NCBI GenBank assembly: GCA_030532685.1
Contig: JAUNKN010000005.1
Span: forward strand, 16,941 to 80,940
Origin: Bacteroidales bacterium
GTDB lineage: Bacteria > Bacteroidota > Bacteroidia > Bacteroidales > Bacteroidaceae
Reading direction: 5' to 3'
DNA: 64,000 nucleotides
In this document: one piece after another, positions 16,909 through 24,395 of the stretch
Position numbering within the stretch: the stretch's first letter is position 1
Layout: each line of letters opens with the position of its first letter
Notes under the pieces: generated by a model
Seen by the model: the letters and a program-made list of their open reading frames with translations, nothing else
The model's database searches: none
What the model was told of the DNA's origin: nothing
Translations under genes and position numbers: made by a program

Positions 16909-18291
16909 TTGCTTGTTATCGTTATAACACTCATTGCTCATCTTTCATGTCAAGGAGAAAGGAGAGTAGCCCCATTCTTCTATGAGCCTATTAAACCATC
17001 ACAGACTATCCCAGTGATTCATATCAATACAAAAGATGGTAGTCCAATAAACTCTAAAACAGAATACATACCTGCAACCTTCTATATCAATGACCCTGCT
17101 GGACAAATGAACGTGGGGTACGCCAACTCCCCGCTTGGTATGAAAATACGCGGTAGGGGAAATTCGTCTTGGAAAAGCGATAAGAAGCCATATAAGGTTA
17201 AACTGGACGCAAAACTCCCCTTATTGGGAATGCCAAAGAGTAGGCATTGGGCGCTGCTAAAATTTTGGGCACCAACGATGGCTGGTCTGAAATTGGGAGA
17301 GCTTATAGGAATGTCTTGGACACCATCGACAAAACCTATAGAAGTAGTTCTCAATGGCGATTATATCGGGTTGTATCTACTCACAGAGTCCGTGCGAATA
17401 AACAAACACCGCGTAAATATCTATGAGCAACCAGAAAACAATATAGATGAGAACACCATTCCTGGAGGATGGCTTGTGGAAATAGATAATTATAGGGAGC
17501 CTAATCAAATCACATTCAGGGAGAATAATCAATGGTCTATTAGTCTTACTCATCATTCTCCTAAAAGATTATCGACGATGCAACTTCAATGGCTCAAGGA
17601 TGAGTTTAAGAGCATCAATGATGATATATATACGGCAAACAAAGCATCAAGTCGATGGGAGGAGCGTATAGATATAGAGGCTATGGCACGCTTCTTTATT
17701 ATTCAAGAAATACTCGATAATCCAGACGGATTCCATGGTAGCTTTTATCTACATAAAGACTTGGGAGAAGGGCAAAAATGGATTGCTGGACCTATCTGGG
17801 ATTTGACTTGTATGTGTAGACCCAAGACAGACTATACTTACAGGATGAAAGCCCCTTACTCTTTTGCGCCTCATTGGATAAACGAACTATTAAAGGATGA
17901 AGACTTTTGTAAAGCAGTACGTGATGCTTGGGAGGCTTTTTATCCGAGTATATCTAACGACTGGATGCTTTATTTAGAAAGATGTTTCGCTCCTTATGAA
18001 GCAGCACATAAACAAGATGCTAGACGATGGACTTACAAAAACTATGTTTCGCTTTCTAATCATGCAGCGATGTTGCGTACAGCATTACAAAGAAATCTGG
18101 AATGGTTCAACAATCATTTACCCAAAAGACCTGCCTCCATCAAACCAATAACCTCCTCAAACAATCATTATGTGGTATATTCCATCAGAGGAGAGATTAT
18201 CCGCACAACCAATTCATACGAGAAAGCGATAAAAGACTTGCCTAAGGGTCTTTATATTATCAACAACAAGAAAGTGTATATCTCCTACTGA
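16906..18291 (+). CDS. CotH-kinase-family lipoprotein
   Basis: 461 aa from a TTG. MLLVIVITLIAHLSCQG is a lipoprotein leader with a plausible lipobox (HLSC). The body matches CotH proteins: MKIRGRGNSSWKSDKKPYKVKL, RHWALLKFW, YIGLYLLTESVRINKHRVNI, GGWLVEIDNY, and the acidic ILDNPDGFHGSFYLHKD...GPIWDL metal site. The family phosphorylates surface proteins in spore formers; in Bacteroidetes it is a common surface-anchored protein of unclear substrate. Base composition is strikingly AT-rich with many ATA/AGA/AGG codons, unlike the GC-rich CGC-using neighbours, which suggests acquisition. The true start may be ATG 16857 with a phase-variable C tract. It ends 200 bp before a terminator for mdh. Confidence 0.85.
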   Translation: MLLVIVITLIAHLSCQGERRVAPFFYEPIKPSQTIPVIHINTKDGSPINSKTEYIPATFYINDPAGQMNVGYANSPLGMKIRGRGNSSWKSDKKPYKVKLDAKLPLLGMPKSRHWALLKFWAPTMAGLKLGELIGMSWTPSTKPIEVVLNGDYIGLYLLTESVRINKHRVNIYEQPENNIDENTIPGGWLVEIDNYREPNQITFRENNQWSISLTHHSPKRLSTMQLQWLKDEFKSINDDIYTANKASSRWEERIDIEAMARFFIIQEILDNPDGFHGSFYLHKDLGEGQKWIAGPIWDLTCMCRPKTDYTYRMKAPYSFAPHWINELLKDEDFCKAVRDAWEAFYPSISNDWMLYLERCFAPYEAAHKQDARRWTYKNYVSLSNHAAMLRTALQRNLEWFNNHLPKRPASIKPITSSNNHYVVYSIRGEIIRTTNSYEKAIKDLPKGLYIINNKKVYISY

Positions 18292-18420
18292 ACCCTTATT
18301 AAGGGACATGTGTTCTTGTATGAATAGTATGGTTCACGGAAATTAAATTGCTGCCCAAGGAGTGAGGCTTTTCCACAAGCGACGATTGGCTACAAACGAC
18401 AAATAGAAAGCCACGAAAAA

Positions 18421-18454
18421 ATCGCCTTTCTCTCCGCGTGGAGAGAAAGGCGAT
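18421..18454 (-). terminator. Rho-independent terminator of mdh
   Basis: Perfect 15-bp stem (ATCGCCTTTCTCTCC / GGAGAGAAAGGCGAT), 4-nt loop, with a T-run on the minus strand (plus-strand GAAAAA just before). It lies 47 bp past the mdh stop. Confidence 0.88.
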
Positions 18455-18500
18455 TTGCTTTCAAAGAACTTCCAAAAATGAAGTGTCTATCCGCCAACGA

Positions 18501-19493
18501 TTAGAGGTTGGGGTTGATGGCGCTCCATTCAGCTACGGGGGGAACGATGCCGAGCGTAACGAGTTCGTCGCGCATCTTGCAGAGGTGAGCATAAGATGCA
18601 TCGAGGCTGGCCACTTCTTCAGGCGTACCAGTAGGCATCTTGTAAGAGCAGCCGTTCTTGTCGAGCACGGTGTCCATCGCCATCATGATGTGGTTGTACT
18701 TTTCGTTGCTCACGTAAGTGCCAGCAGGGTAAGCGAAAGGTTCGCCGCCCATCACCGAGCGAATCATTTCTACGCTCAAGAAAGAGGGGCTTTGGAACGA
18801 AGAGCGACCGCGCAACTTGATGATAGCAGCACCACCTTGAGTCACGTCCTTCTTCATTTGTTCCCACTCCTCAGCGGGGAATTCAGCAGTACCGACGATG
18901 TCGCTCAGCTTGCGACCAGCCACTTCGACAGCGCTGCCGAACACGGCCATTTGTTCGCCGTGACCACCATAGGTAGCGCAGCCCTTGATTTGGTTTTGCA
19001 TCACGCCAAACTTCTTGGCGAGGGCGCTTTGCAGGCGAGTTGAGTCGAGACCAGCGAGCGTAGTTACTTGACCGGGCTTCAGACCAGAGTAGAGGAGCGT
19101 CACAAGCCCAGTGAGGTCAGCGGGGTTGAAGATAATCACCACGTGCTTCACATCGGGGCAGTAAGTCTTGATGTTCTTACCCAACTCCTCAGCAATCTTA
19201 CAGTTGCCAGCCAAGAGATCTTCGCGAGTCATTCCTTCCTTACGAGGAGCACCACCCGAAGAGATGATGTACTTAGCATCCTTGAAAGCCTCGGCTACGT
19301 CGGTTGTAGCAGTGATGTTGGCGTCGTTGAAGCCGCACTGGCGCATTTCTTCGGCCACACCCTCGGGAGAGAACACGTCGAAGAGGCAGATGTTGGAGGT
19401 CAAGCCCATCATGAGGGCGCTCTGTACCATGTTGGAGCCGATCATACCGGCAGCACCAACAATCACGAGTTTTTCGTCAGTGAGAAAAGCCAT
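18501..19493 (-). CDS. mdh: Malate dehydrogenase
   Basis: 330 aa, close to the 333-aa Bacteroides/Porphyromonas enzymes. The NAD site VIVGAAGMIGSNM is at residues ~10-22; the substrate-binding loop SGGAPRKEGMTREDLL carries the conserved arginines; LAGLDSTRLQSALA and TYGGHGEQM supply the Asp/Arg and the catalytic His of the lactate/malate dehydrogenase family. It interconverts malate and oxaloacetate, in these anaerobes mostly in the reductive branch towards succinate. Monocistronic: own -7 element at 19597-19604 and own terminator. It is divergent from gdhA, and the 296 bp between the two starts hold both promoters. Confidence 0.96.
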   Translation of the reverse strand: MAFLTDEKLVIVGAAGMIGSNMVQSALMMGLTSNICLFDVFSPEGVAEEMRQCGFNDANITATTDVAEAFKDAKYIISSGGAPRKEGMTREDLLAGNCKIAEELGKNIKTYCPDVKHVVIIFNPADLTGLVTLLYSGLKPGQVTTLAGLDSTRLQSALAKKFGVMQNQIKGCATYGGHGEQMAVFGSAVEVAGRKLSDIVGTAEFPAEEWEQMKKDVTQGGAAIIKLRGRSSFQSPSFLSVEMIRSVMGGEPFAYPAGTYVSNEKYNHIMMAMDTVLDKNGCSYKMPTGTPEEVASLDASYAHLCKMRDELVTLGIVPPVAEWSAINPNL

Positions 19494-19596
19494 GAGAATA
19501 AAATATTTTGAGGTTTAAATTGTGTGCGAAACAAAGTCCTGCGGCTCTATGCCGGCCTTTGCCCTACAAGGGCTATTTCGGCACGCTGGGACAAGG

Positions 19597-19604
19597 CAAA
19601 GTTA
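19597..19604 (-). promoter_or_regulatory. Bacteroidetes -7 promoter element of mdh
   Basis: Minus-strand TAACTTTG; transcript start near 19590 gives a leader of about 97 nt before the mdh ATG. No -33 box at the usual spacing was seen. Confidence 0.55.
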
Positions 19605-19699
19605 CGACTTTCATTTTACACATAGAGTAAGCAAAACCGCTTTTTTTCAAGCGTTCTCTAAAAAATAATCGTTGCAAAGCTAACTTTTTGCTAATTCTC

Positions 19700-19731
19700 T
19701 TTGCAAGTGTACATCGCAATACTTATTTTTG
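19700..19731 (+). promoter_or_regulatory. Full Bacteroidetes promoter of gdhA
   Basis: -33 TTTG at 19700-19703 and -7 TATTTTTG at 19724-19731, with a 20-bp spacer, match the sigma-ABfr consensus. Transcript start near 19738, about 52 bp before the ATG at 19790. Confidence 0.8.
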
Positions 19732-19789
19732 CGACCGAATAACAGAAAACCAAAGAATAATCTTTACATTCTTACAAAAATCTCGTTTT

Positions 19790-21127
19790 ATGAACGCAGC
19801 AAAACTCCTCGAAGACCTCAAGCGTCGCTTCCCCAACGAGCCTGAGTATCACCAGGCGGTCGAAGAAGTACTTTTCACCATCGAAGAAGAGTACAACAAG
19901 CACCCCGAATTCGACAAGGTGAACCTCATTGAGCGTCTTTGCATTCCCGAGCGCATCTACACCTTCCGCGTCACTTGGGTAGACGACAAGGGAAATGTGC
20001 AGACCAACATGGGCTATCGTGTGCAGCACAACAATGCCATCGGTCCCTACAAGGGTGGCATTCGTTTCCACTCCTCGGTCAATGTGGGAATCTTGAAGTT
20101 CTTGGCCTTCGAGCAAGTGTTCAAAAACGCACTCACCACTCTTCCTATGGGTGGAGGTAAAGGCGGTTCGGACTTTTCACCTCGCGGCAAGAGCGCAGCC
20201 GAAGTGATGCGCTTCTGCCAAGCCTTTATGCTCGAATTGCATCGCCACATCGGCGCCGATTGCGATGTGCCTGCTGGCGACATCGGCGTGGGCGGCCGCG
20301 AAGTGGGCTACATGTTTGGAGCCTACAAGAAATATACTGGGCTATTCGAGGGCGTGCTCACGGGCAAGGGCATCGAATTTGGTGGTTCGCTCATTCGCCC
20401 CGAAGCCACGGGCTACGGCAATGTGTACTTCCTCATGCAGATGCTCAAGACTCGCGGCACCGACCTGCAAGGCAAGACAGTGCTCATTTCGGGCTCGGGC
20501 AACGTAGCCCAATATACCGCCGAAAAGGTCATTGAGCTGGGAGGAAAGGTGCTCACGATGAGCGATAGCGATGGCTTCGTGTACGACCCCGATGGCATCG
20601 ACCGCGCGAAGCTCGACTACGTGATGGACCTCAAGAACAACTACCGCGGCCGCATTCGCGAGTACGTGGAGCAATACCCCACAGCCCAATACTTTGAAGG
20701 CCAAAAGCCTTGGGGCATCAAGGCCGACATCGCACTGCCCTCGGCCACACAAAACGAGCTCAACGGCGACCACGCTCGCCAACTCGTGGCCAACGGTTGT
20801 ATGGCGGTGAGCGAAGGTGCCAATATGCCCTCAACCCCCGAAGCGATCCACGTGTTCCAAGAGGCCAAAATCCTCTACGCTCCAGGCAAGGCCGCCAATG
20901 CTGGTGGTGTTTCCGTATCGGGCCTCGAGATGAGCCAAAACTCTGCCCGTCTTTCTTGGACTTCAGAGGAAGTAGACGCTCGCCTGCACCAAATCATGGA
21001 AAATATCCACGCGGCCTGTGTCAAATATGGCACCGAAGCCGACGGCACCGTAAACTACGTGAAGGGAGCCAACATCGCTGGGTTCATGAAGGTAGCCAAG
21101 GCCATGATGGCACAGGGCGTCATCTAA
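19790..21127 (+). CDS. gdhA: NADP-type glutamate dehydrogenase
   Basis: 445 aa from the ATG at 19790, the size of hexameric GdhA. Motifs in order: PYKGGIRFH substrate loop, PMGGGKGGSDFSPRGKS with the catalytic lysine, VPAGDIGVGGREVGYMFG with the essential Asp, the Rossmann SGSGNVAQYTAEK, and a C-terminal helix ending MAQGVI. It makes glutamate from 2-oxoglutarate and ammonia (or the reverse), a main nitrogen-assimilation step in Bacteroidales. A full promoter lies upstream and a strong terminator directly downstream. A longer frame back to 19688 would include the promoter itself, so it was rejected. Confidence 0.96.
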   Translation: MNAAKLLEDLKRRFPNEPEYHQAVEEVLFTIEEEYNKHPEFDKVNLIERLCIPERIYTFRVTWVDDKGNVQTNMGYRVQHNNAIGPYKGGIRFHSSVNVGILKFLAFEQVFKNALTTLPMGGGKGGSDFSPRGKSAAEVMRFCQAFMLELHRHIGADCDVPAGDIGVGGREVGYMFGAYKKYTGLFEGVLTGKGIEFGGSLIRPEATGYGNVYFLMQMLKTRGTDLQGKTVLISGSGNVAQYTAEKVIELGGKVLTMSDSDGFVYDPDGIDRAKLDYVMDLKNNYRGRIREYVEQYPTAQYFEGQKPWGIKADIALPSATQNELNGDHARQLVANGCMAVSEGANMPSTPEAIHVFQEAKILYAPGKAANAGGVSVSGLEMSQNSARLSWTSEEVDARLHQIMENIHAACVKYGTEADGTVNYVKGANIAGFMKVAKAMMAQGVI

Positions 21128-21149
21128 ACAGCGCATTCCACAACAACGA

Positions 21150-21187
21150 CCGCCTCGCATACTCGATTGAGTATGCGAGGCGGTTTT
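21150..21187 (+). terminator. Rho-independent terminator of gdhA
   Basis: Perfect 15-bp stem (CCGCCTCGCATACTC / GAGTATGCGAGGCGG), GATT loop, then TTTTCTTTT. It also lies at the 3' end of the convergent DUF2752 gene. Confidence 0.92.
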
Positions 21188-21211
21188 CTTTTGCTCTTTC
21201 CAGAGAAGAGG

Positions 21212-21592
21212 TCAAACCCCGAGAACATTGCGCAGCACGAGCCACAAGCCAAAGGCCACGACATAGCCAATGGCCAAGTAGCGATGTCCCACGATAGGGC
21301 TTAAACAGTCTTTCCAGCGTCCCTCTGGCAAGAGCCAAAGTAACAAGCCTGCCAACACATAGGGAACGAGTAGCAGGAGAAACCAATTGTAGCGAGCCGC
21401 CACCAGTAGTTCTCCCTGCAACAGCGCGTGGGCTACACGCTGCATACCACAAGTGGCGCATTGCCAACCCGTGAGTTGCAAAAAAGGACACTGCGGCATC
21501 CAAGCCGACTGCAAGGGGTCAAAAAAATGGTAGACCAGCGAGAGCGCGCCCAGCCCCAAAAAGAGAAAGAGCGCTCGTTTCCAGAATTTCAA
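21212..21592 (-). CDS. DUF2752 family membrane protein
   Basis: 126 aa, three to four hydrophobic segments. The signature CPFLQLTGWQCATCGMQRVAHALLQGE (cysteines in C..TG..C..CG..R) is diagnostic of DUF2752, small integral membrane proteins of unknown function common in Bacteroidetes. It starts 9 bp after the stop of the larger membrane protein upstream and is surely co-transcribed with it. The conserved cysteines suggest a redox or metal role but nothing in the context confirms this. Confidence 0.88.
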   Translation of the reverse strand: MKFWKRALFLFLGLGALSLVYHFFDPLQSAWMPQCPFLQLTGWQCATCGMQRVAHALLQGELLVAARYNWFLLLLVPYVLAGLLLWLLPEGRWKDCLSPIVGHRYLAIGYVVAFGLWLVLRNVLGV

Positions 21593-21601
21593 GGGATAAG
21601 A

Positions 21602-22282
21602 CTAAGACAAGACTATGCCCTCGTTATAGGCATCGTTATATTGCAAATAGGCGACAACCATGGCAAAACCTACGATGACCCTCGTAAAGAAGATACCCAC
21701 GCAACAAGCCAACAGACCTGCCAAAGCCACCAGCACCAAGGCCACCAAAAATCCCACTTGCGTCCATGCACTACCTGCTGTGGCACGCCAAGAGAAGCGG
21801 AAAGCCTCCTCAAGGCTGGCTTCGGGATGATCCAAGATGTAGTATGAGCCCATCCACAAACGTGCGCCTAAATACAATCCAGGCACAATGAGAAAAACCA
21901 AACCAATGGCTACCACGACGCCCATAATGATGCTATAGGCTACGTACTTTCCATAGACAGCCAAAGGATGTACGAAGCCCTGAAAGCTGAAGGACTCCAT
22001 TTGTCCACGAGCGATGCGCAGGTAGTTTGTCGCAAACCCCATGCTCACTATGATGCTTAGCAATTGCAGCAAAATTTTCTCAGGTGCATAGAAAGAAACA
22101 TTTAAGGTCTCTTGGAAAGCAATAGAATTGCCACTCGCCAGCGCAGCCCACGCATTGGCGGGAACTGCAATCAAATTGGAAAGAATAGCCCATCCAAAAA
22201 GAAGTAGGGCAAACATCAAACCATGTTTCTTAGCTAATTGCCAACCAGCATCGATGGCATTGCTGACACTAAAAGTAATCAT
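21602..22282 (-). CDS. Integral membrane protein (DUF975/GlyPDPase-membrane-domain-like)
   Basis: 226 aa with about five to six membrane helices. The segment FLIVPGLYLGARLWMGSYYILDHPEASLEEAFRFSW resembles the conserved 'PG...R..F...ILADNP..S..EAL..S' region of DUF975 and GlyPDPase membrane-domain proteins, which is why it is placed there; the assignment is tentative. It is the first gene of a two-gene operon with the DUF2752 gene. A full promoter (22375-22406, minus strand) lies about 90 bp upstream, and the left end of repeat element C begins only 20 bp beyond the -33 box. Confidence 0.75.
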   Translation of the reverse strand: MITFSVSNAIDAGWQLAKKHGLMFALLLFGWAILSNLIAVPANAWAALASGNSIAFQETLNVSFYAPEKILLQLLSIIVSMGFATNYLRIARGQMESFSFQGFVHPLAVYGKYVAYSIIMGVVVAIGLVFLIVPGLYLGARLWMGSYYILDHPEASLEEAFRFSWRATAGSAWTQVGFLVALVLVALAGLLACCVGIFFTRVIVGFAMVVAYLQYNDAYNEGIVLS

Positions 22283-22374
22283 AATCGATAAGGTATTTAG
22301 GAATAAAATCGTTTTGTAGCTGTCCTGCTCCAGAGTTCGTTAGGTTGAATGAAACCACAATCGACTTGTGCGAA

Positions 22375-22406
22375 CAAAATTAAAAGAAAAATTTCGTTTG
22401 AACAAA
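22375..22406 (-). promoter_or_regulatory. Full Bacteroidetes promoter of the DUF975-like/DUF2752 operon
   Basis: Minus strand: -33 TTTG (22406-22403), 20-bp spacer, -7 TAATTTTG (22382-22375). Transcript start near 22368. Confidence 0.72.
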
Positions 22407-22425
22407 AAAACGCAAAAAAACTCTC

Positions 22426-22695
22426 ATGCGCGCGTACCCCCTTATATAGTATTTTTTCTCCTTCATCTTCCACAAATCCTACAAATCCTTCTCATTTTCA
22501 GCAAAATACCCCACTTTTCACTTCCACTTTGCCTCCACTACGAGAATCACATTCTTTGTGGAGATTGTGGAGGCAAAAAGAAGCTCACCTCCACAAGAAA
22601 ACAATCTGAAATTCAATAGCATACCTCCATCAATGGAAGCAATGGAGGCAAAAAACAAGTTTGCTATGTAGGGATTGTGCGCGCGTACGCGCGAG
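22426..22695. repeat. Long-inverted-repeat intergenic element, copy C
   Basis: Left end CATGCGCGCGTACCCCC then TTATATAG and TTTTTTCTCCTTCATCTTCC; right end CAATGGAAGCAATGGAGGCA then GCTATGTAGGG and GTGCGCGCGTACGCGCGAG. The inner arms TGTGGAGATTGTGGAGGCAA and ACCTCCACAAG repeat the pattern of the other copies. It starts immediately upstream of a promoter. Confidence 0.78.
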
Positions 22696-22796
22696 GGAAA
22701 GAAGTGCAACATGCCAATTCTCCAACATCTTTCTTCTCTAAAGAAATCCACACCCCATCAGCCACCTACCCAGAAAGCAGCACTTTCAGCGTGGCA

Positions 22797-22860
22797 CGCA
22801 GAAAATTCTACTTCCCACGCAGAAAGTTTTACTTCCCACGTAGATTTCTCTACTTCCCTC
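22797..22860. repeat. Tandem CTTCCCACGTAGA repeats
   Basis: About three tandem ~21-bp units built on ACTTCCCACG(C/T)AGA, ending with a shortened unit (ACTTCCCTCACA). This is the same sequence family as the CTACGTGGGAAG hairpins, here arranged as direct repeats about 100 bp from element C. Open frames across it (FYFPRRKFYFPRR-like) are a by-product of the repeat. Confidence 0.68.
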
Positions 22861-22951
22861 ACAAAAACATTTCTTTCCCTTCATACATTCCTCCTGCTTC
22901 TGCTCCTTTTCTTCTCGACCCTTTATGCAAAAGCATCTATCACAGACACTC

Positions 22952-22981
22952 TGCCCACTTGGCACAGTAGTCAAGTGGGCA
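22952..22981 (-). terminator. Terminator-like hairpin downstream of the DUF1634-TauE operon
   Basis: Ten-bp stem TGCCCACTTG / CAAGTGGGCA with a 10-nt loop, 22 bp past the stop at 23004. No clear T-run, so it may be a weak terminator or a processing stem. Confidence 0.5.
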
Positions 22982-23003
22982 CAAAGTGAGCAAGAAAGCG
23001 CGC

Positions 23004-23384
23004 TTAAAATCCTCCTAAGGAGTTGCCCAAGATGATGGACAACACTATCGAGGTGATGCCGACATAAATCCAATCGCGCTCATGCACATATTCCAAGAGC
23101 GAGAAAAACACACGCACTATGGGCGTGAGGATGAGCACACACACACCCAGCTGCACCCAACTATTGGCTTGCAAAGCCCACAAACCCGAAACGATGCCGC
23201 TCAGCGTGGTATAGTCGCTTTGCAGCGCGGCTTCGGTGGCCGAAAAGCGCGTATAGTCGGGCAGAGGCTCGGCACCATGTTGCCACAAATAGATGCTACC
23301 CCCAATGGCCGCAATGCAACACGCCAAGGTTACACCCCAGCGCAGTGTGCGGGAAATGAGAAGATGGAAATCGCGAGAAAACAT
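23004..23384 (-). CDS. DUF1634 family membrane protein
   Basis: 126 aa with three membrane helices (RTLRWGVTLACCIAAIGGSIYLW; VQLGVCVLILTPIVRVFFSLL; WIYVGITSIVLSIIL). The 'LG...LI.TP..RV......F..E.D..Y' pattern is that of DUF1634, which is very often encoded next to TauE/SafE transporters, as here (26-bp gap to the upstream exporter gene). It is likely an accessory subunit of the exporter; no catalytic residues are evident. Confidence 0.88.
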   Translation of the reverse strand: MFSRDFHLLISRTLRWGVTLACCIAAIGGSIYLWQHGAEPLPDYTRFSATEAALQSDYTTLSGIVSGLWALQANSWVQLGVCVLILTPIVRVFFSLLEYVHERDWIYVGITSIVLSIILGNSLGGF

Positions 23385-23410
23385 AGACTCGAAAATAAGA
23401 GAGAAGTGCC

Positions 23411-24253
23411 CTATCGGTCGAAAGCACCGGTAAAGGCCATATACATCATGTTGAGCGCCACGGCAAGAATGGCCACGGCAAAGATTTTGCGCAGCAGGCG
23501 CACATCCAAGTGCTTCAAGAGGCGAGCTCCCGTGAGTGCGCCCAACAACACGCCGATGAGCACGGGCATGGCGATGCCTGGTACGATGACTCCCCGCTGA
23601 ATATAGACCACGGCCGAAGCGCAGGCCGTTACGCCCATCATAAAGTTGGACGTGGTGGTGCTCACTCGAAAAGGTACTTTCATGATGCCGTCCATGGCGA
23701 TGACCTTCAACACCCCCGACCCAATGCCCAAAATCCCCGAAAGCACCCCTGCCACGAGCATCACGCCCATACCTCCCCCCACATTGGTGAGCCGATAGGC
23801 CGTGAGCGTACCGTCCTTTTGGGGATAAGTGCCATAGAGTTTGAGACGTTGCGCCAAGGGGCTACCATGCACCTCGCCGTGCTCCACATGTTTGCGCTGC
23901 TGCATGGCGGCAGTGAGCAGGAGCACACAGGCATAGATGAGAGCGATGTAAGAATTGTTGAGCCATACGGCTATCGCTGCCCCAAGCACAGCCCCCAACG
24001 TAGTGGCAATCTCGAGCAGCATGCCCAAGCGTACGTTAGTGATACCCTCGCGCACATAGGCCGCGCCCGAACCACTGGAAGTCGCAATCGAGGACACCAA
24101 AGCCGCCCCCACAGCATAGTGAAAATCAATGCCAAAGAGCAGTGTGAGCAGAGGAATCACTACCACGCCACCGCCCAAGCCTGTGAGCGAACCGAGCAGG
24201 CCAGCAGCATAGGCGCCCAGCAAGAGAATAAGAGTAAAAACAAATACCGTCAT
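23411..24253 (-). CDS. TauE/SafE family sulfite/organosulfur exporter
   Basis: 280 aa, about eight membrane helices in two halves. AAGLLGSLTGLGGGVVVIPLL near the N-terminus and VLSGILGIGSGVLKV in the second half are the duplicated glycine-rich motifs of TauE/SafE permeases; GVLLGALTGARLLKHLDVRLLRKIF is the typical C-terminal helix. Such permeases move sulfite, sulfoacetate or related anions out of the cell. First gene of an operon with DUF1634; a -7 element TAACTTTG (24310-24317, minus strand) lies upstream, back-to-back with the promoter of the rRNA methyltransferase gene. Confidence 0.9.
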   Translation of the reverse strand: MTVFVFTLILLLGAYAAGLLGSLTGLGGGVVVIPLLTLLFGIDFHYAVGAALVSSIATSSGSGAAYVREGITNVRLGMLLEIATTLGAVLGAAIAVWLNNSYIALIYACVLLLTAAMQQRKHVEHGEVHGSPLAQRLKLYGTYPQKDGTLTAYRLTNVGGGMGVMLVAGVLSGILGIGSGVLKVIAMDGIMKVPFRVSTTTSNFMMGVTACASAVVYIQRGVIVPGIAMPVLIGVLLGALTGARLLKHLDVRLLRKIFAVAILAVALNMMYMAFTGAFDR

Positions 24254-24309
24254 AAACGCGTCGTCGGAATGTATGGTTCAGGAATTCGTTTCCCAATCAG
24301 AGTCGGGCG

Positions 24310-24317
24310 CAAAGTTA
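24310..24317 (-). promoter_or_regulatory. Bacteroidetes -7 promoter element of the TauE/SafE operon
   Basis: Minus-strand TAACTTTG; predicted start near 24303, 50 bp before the ATG at 24253. Confidence 0.55.
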
Positions 24318-24336
24318 CAAAAAAACGGGCATTTTT

Positions 24337-24367
24337 TTTGACTTTCGCAAGGCTCGTCGTATCTTTG
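24337..24367 (+). promoter_or_regulatory. Full Bacteroidetes promoter of the THUMP methyltransferase operon
   Basis: -33 TTTG at 24337-24340, 19-bp spacer, -7 TATCTTTG at 24360-24367; transcript start near 24374, 22 bp before the ATG at 24396. Confidence 0.78.
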
Positions 24368-24395
24368 CCTATCAATAGCTATTTTCCCCATTTGA

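Noticed and set aside
22797-22860. Possible CRISPR array at the tandem 21-bp units
   Set aside because: Units are contiguous with no unique spacers, only about three, and no cas gene is nearby.
22675-22989. Short plus-strand frames over the 22.7-23.0 kb repeats (FYFPRRKFYFPRR-like)
   Set aside because: The protein repeat is only the CTTCCCACGTAGA DNA repeat translated; several frames give similar nonsense and no promoter is present.
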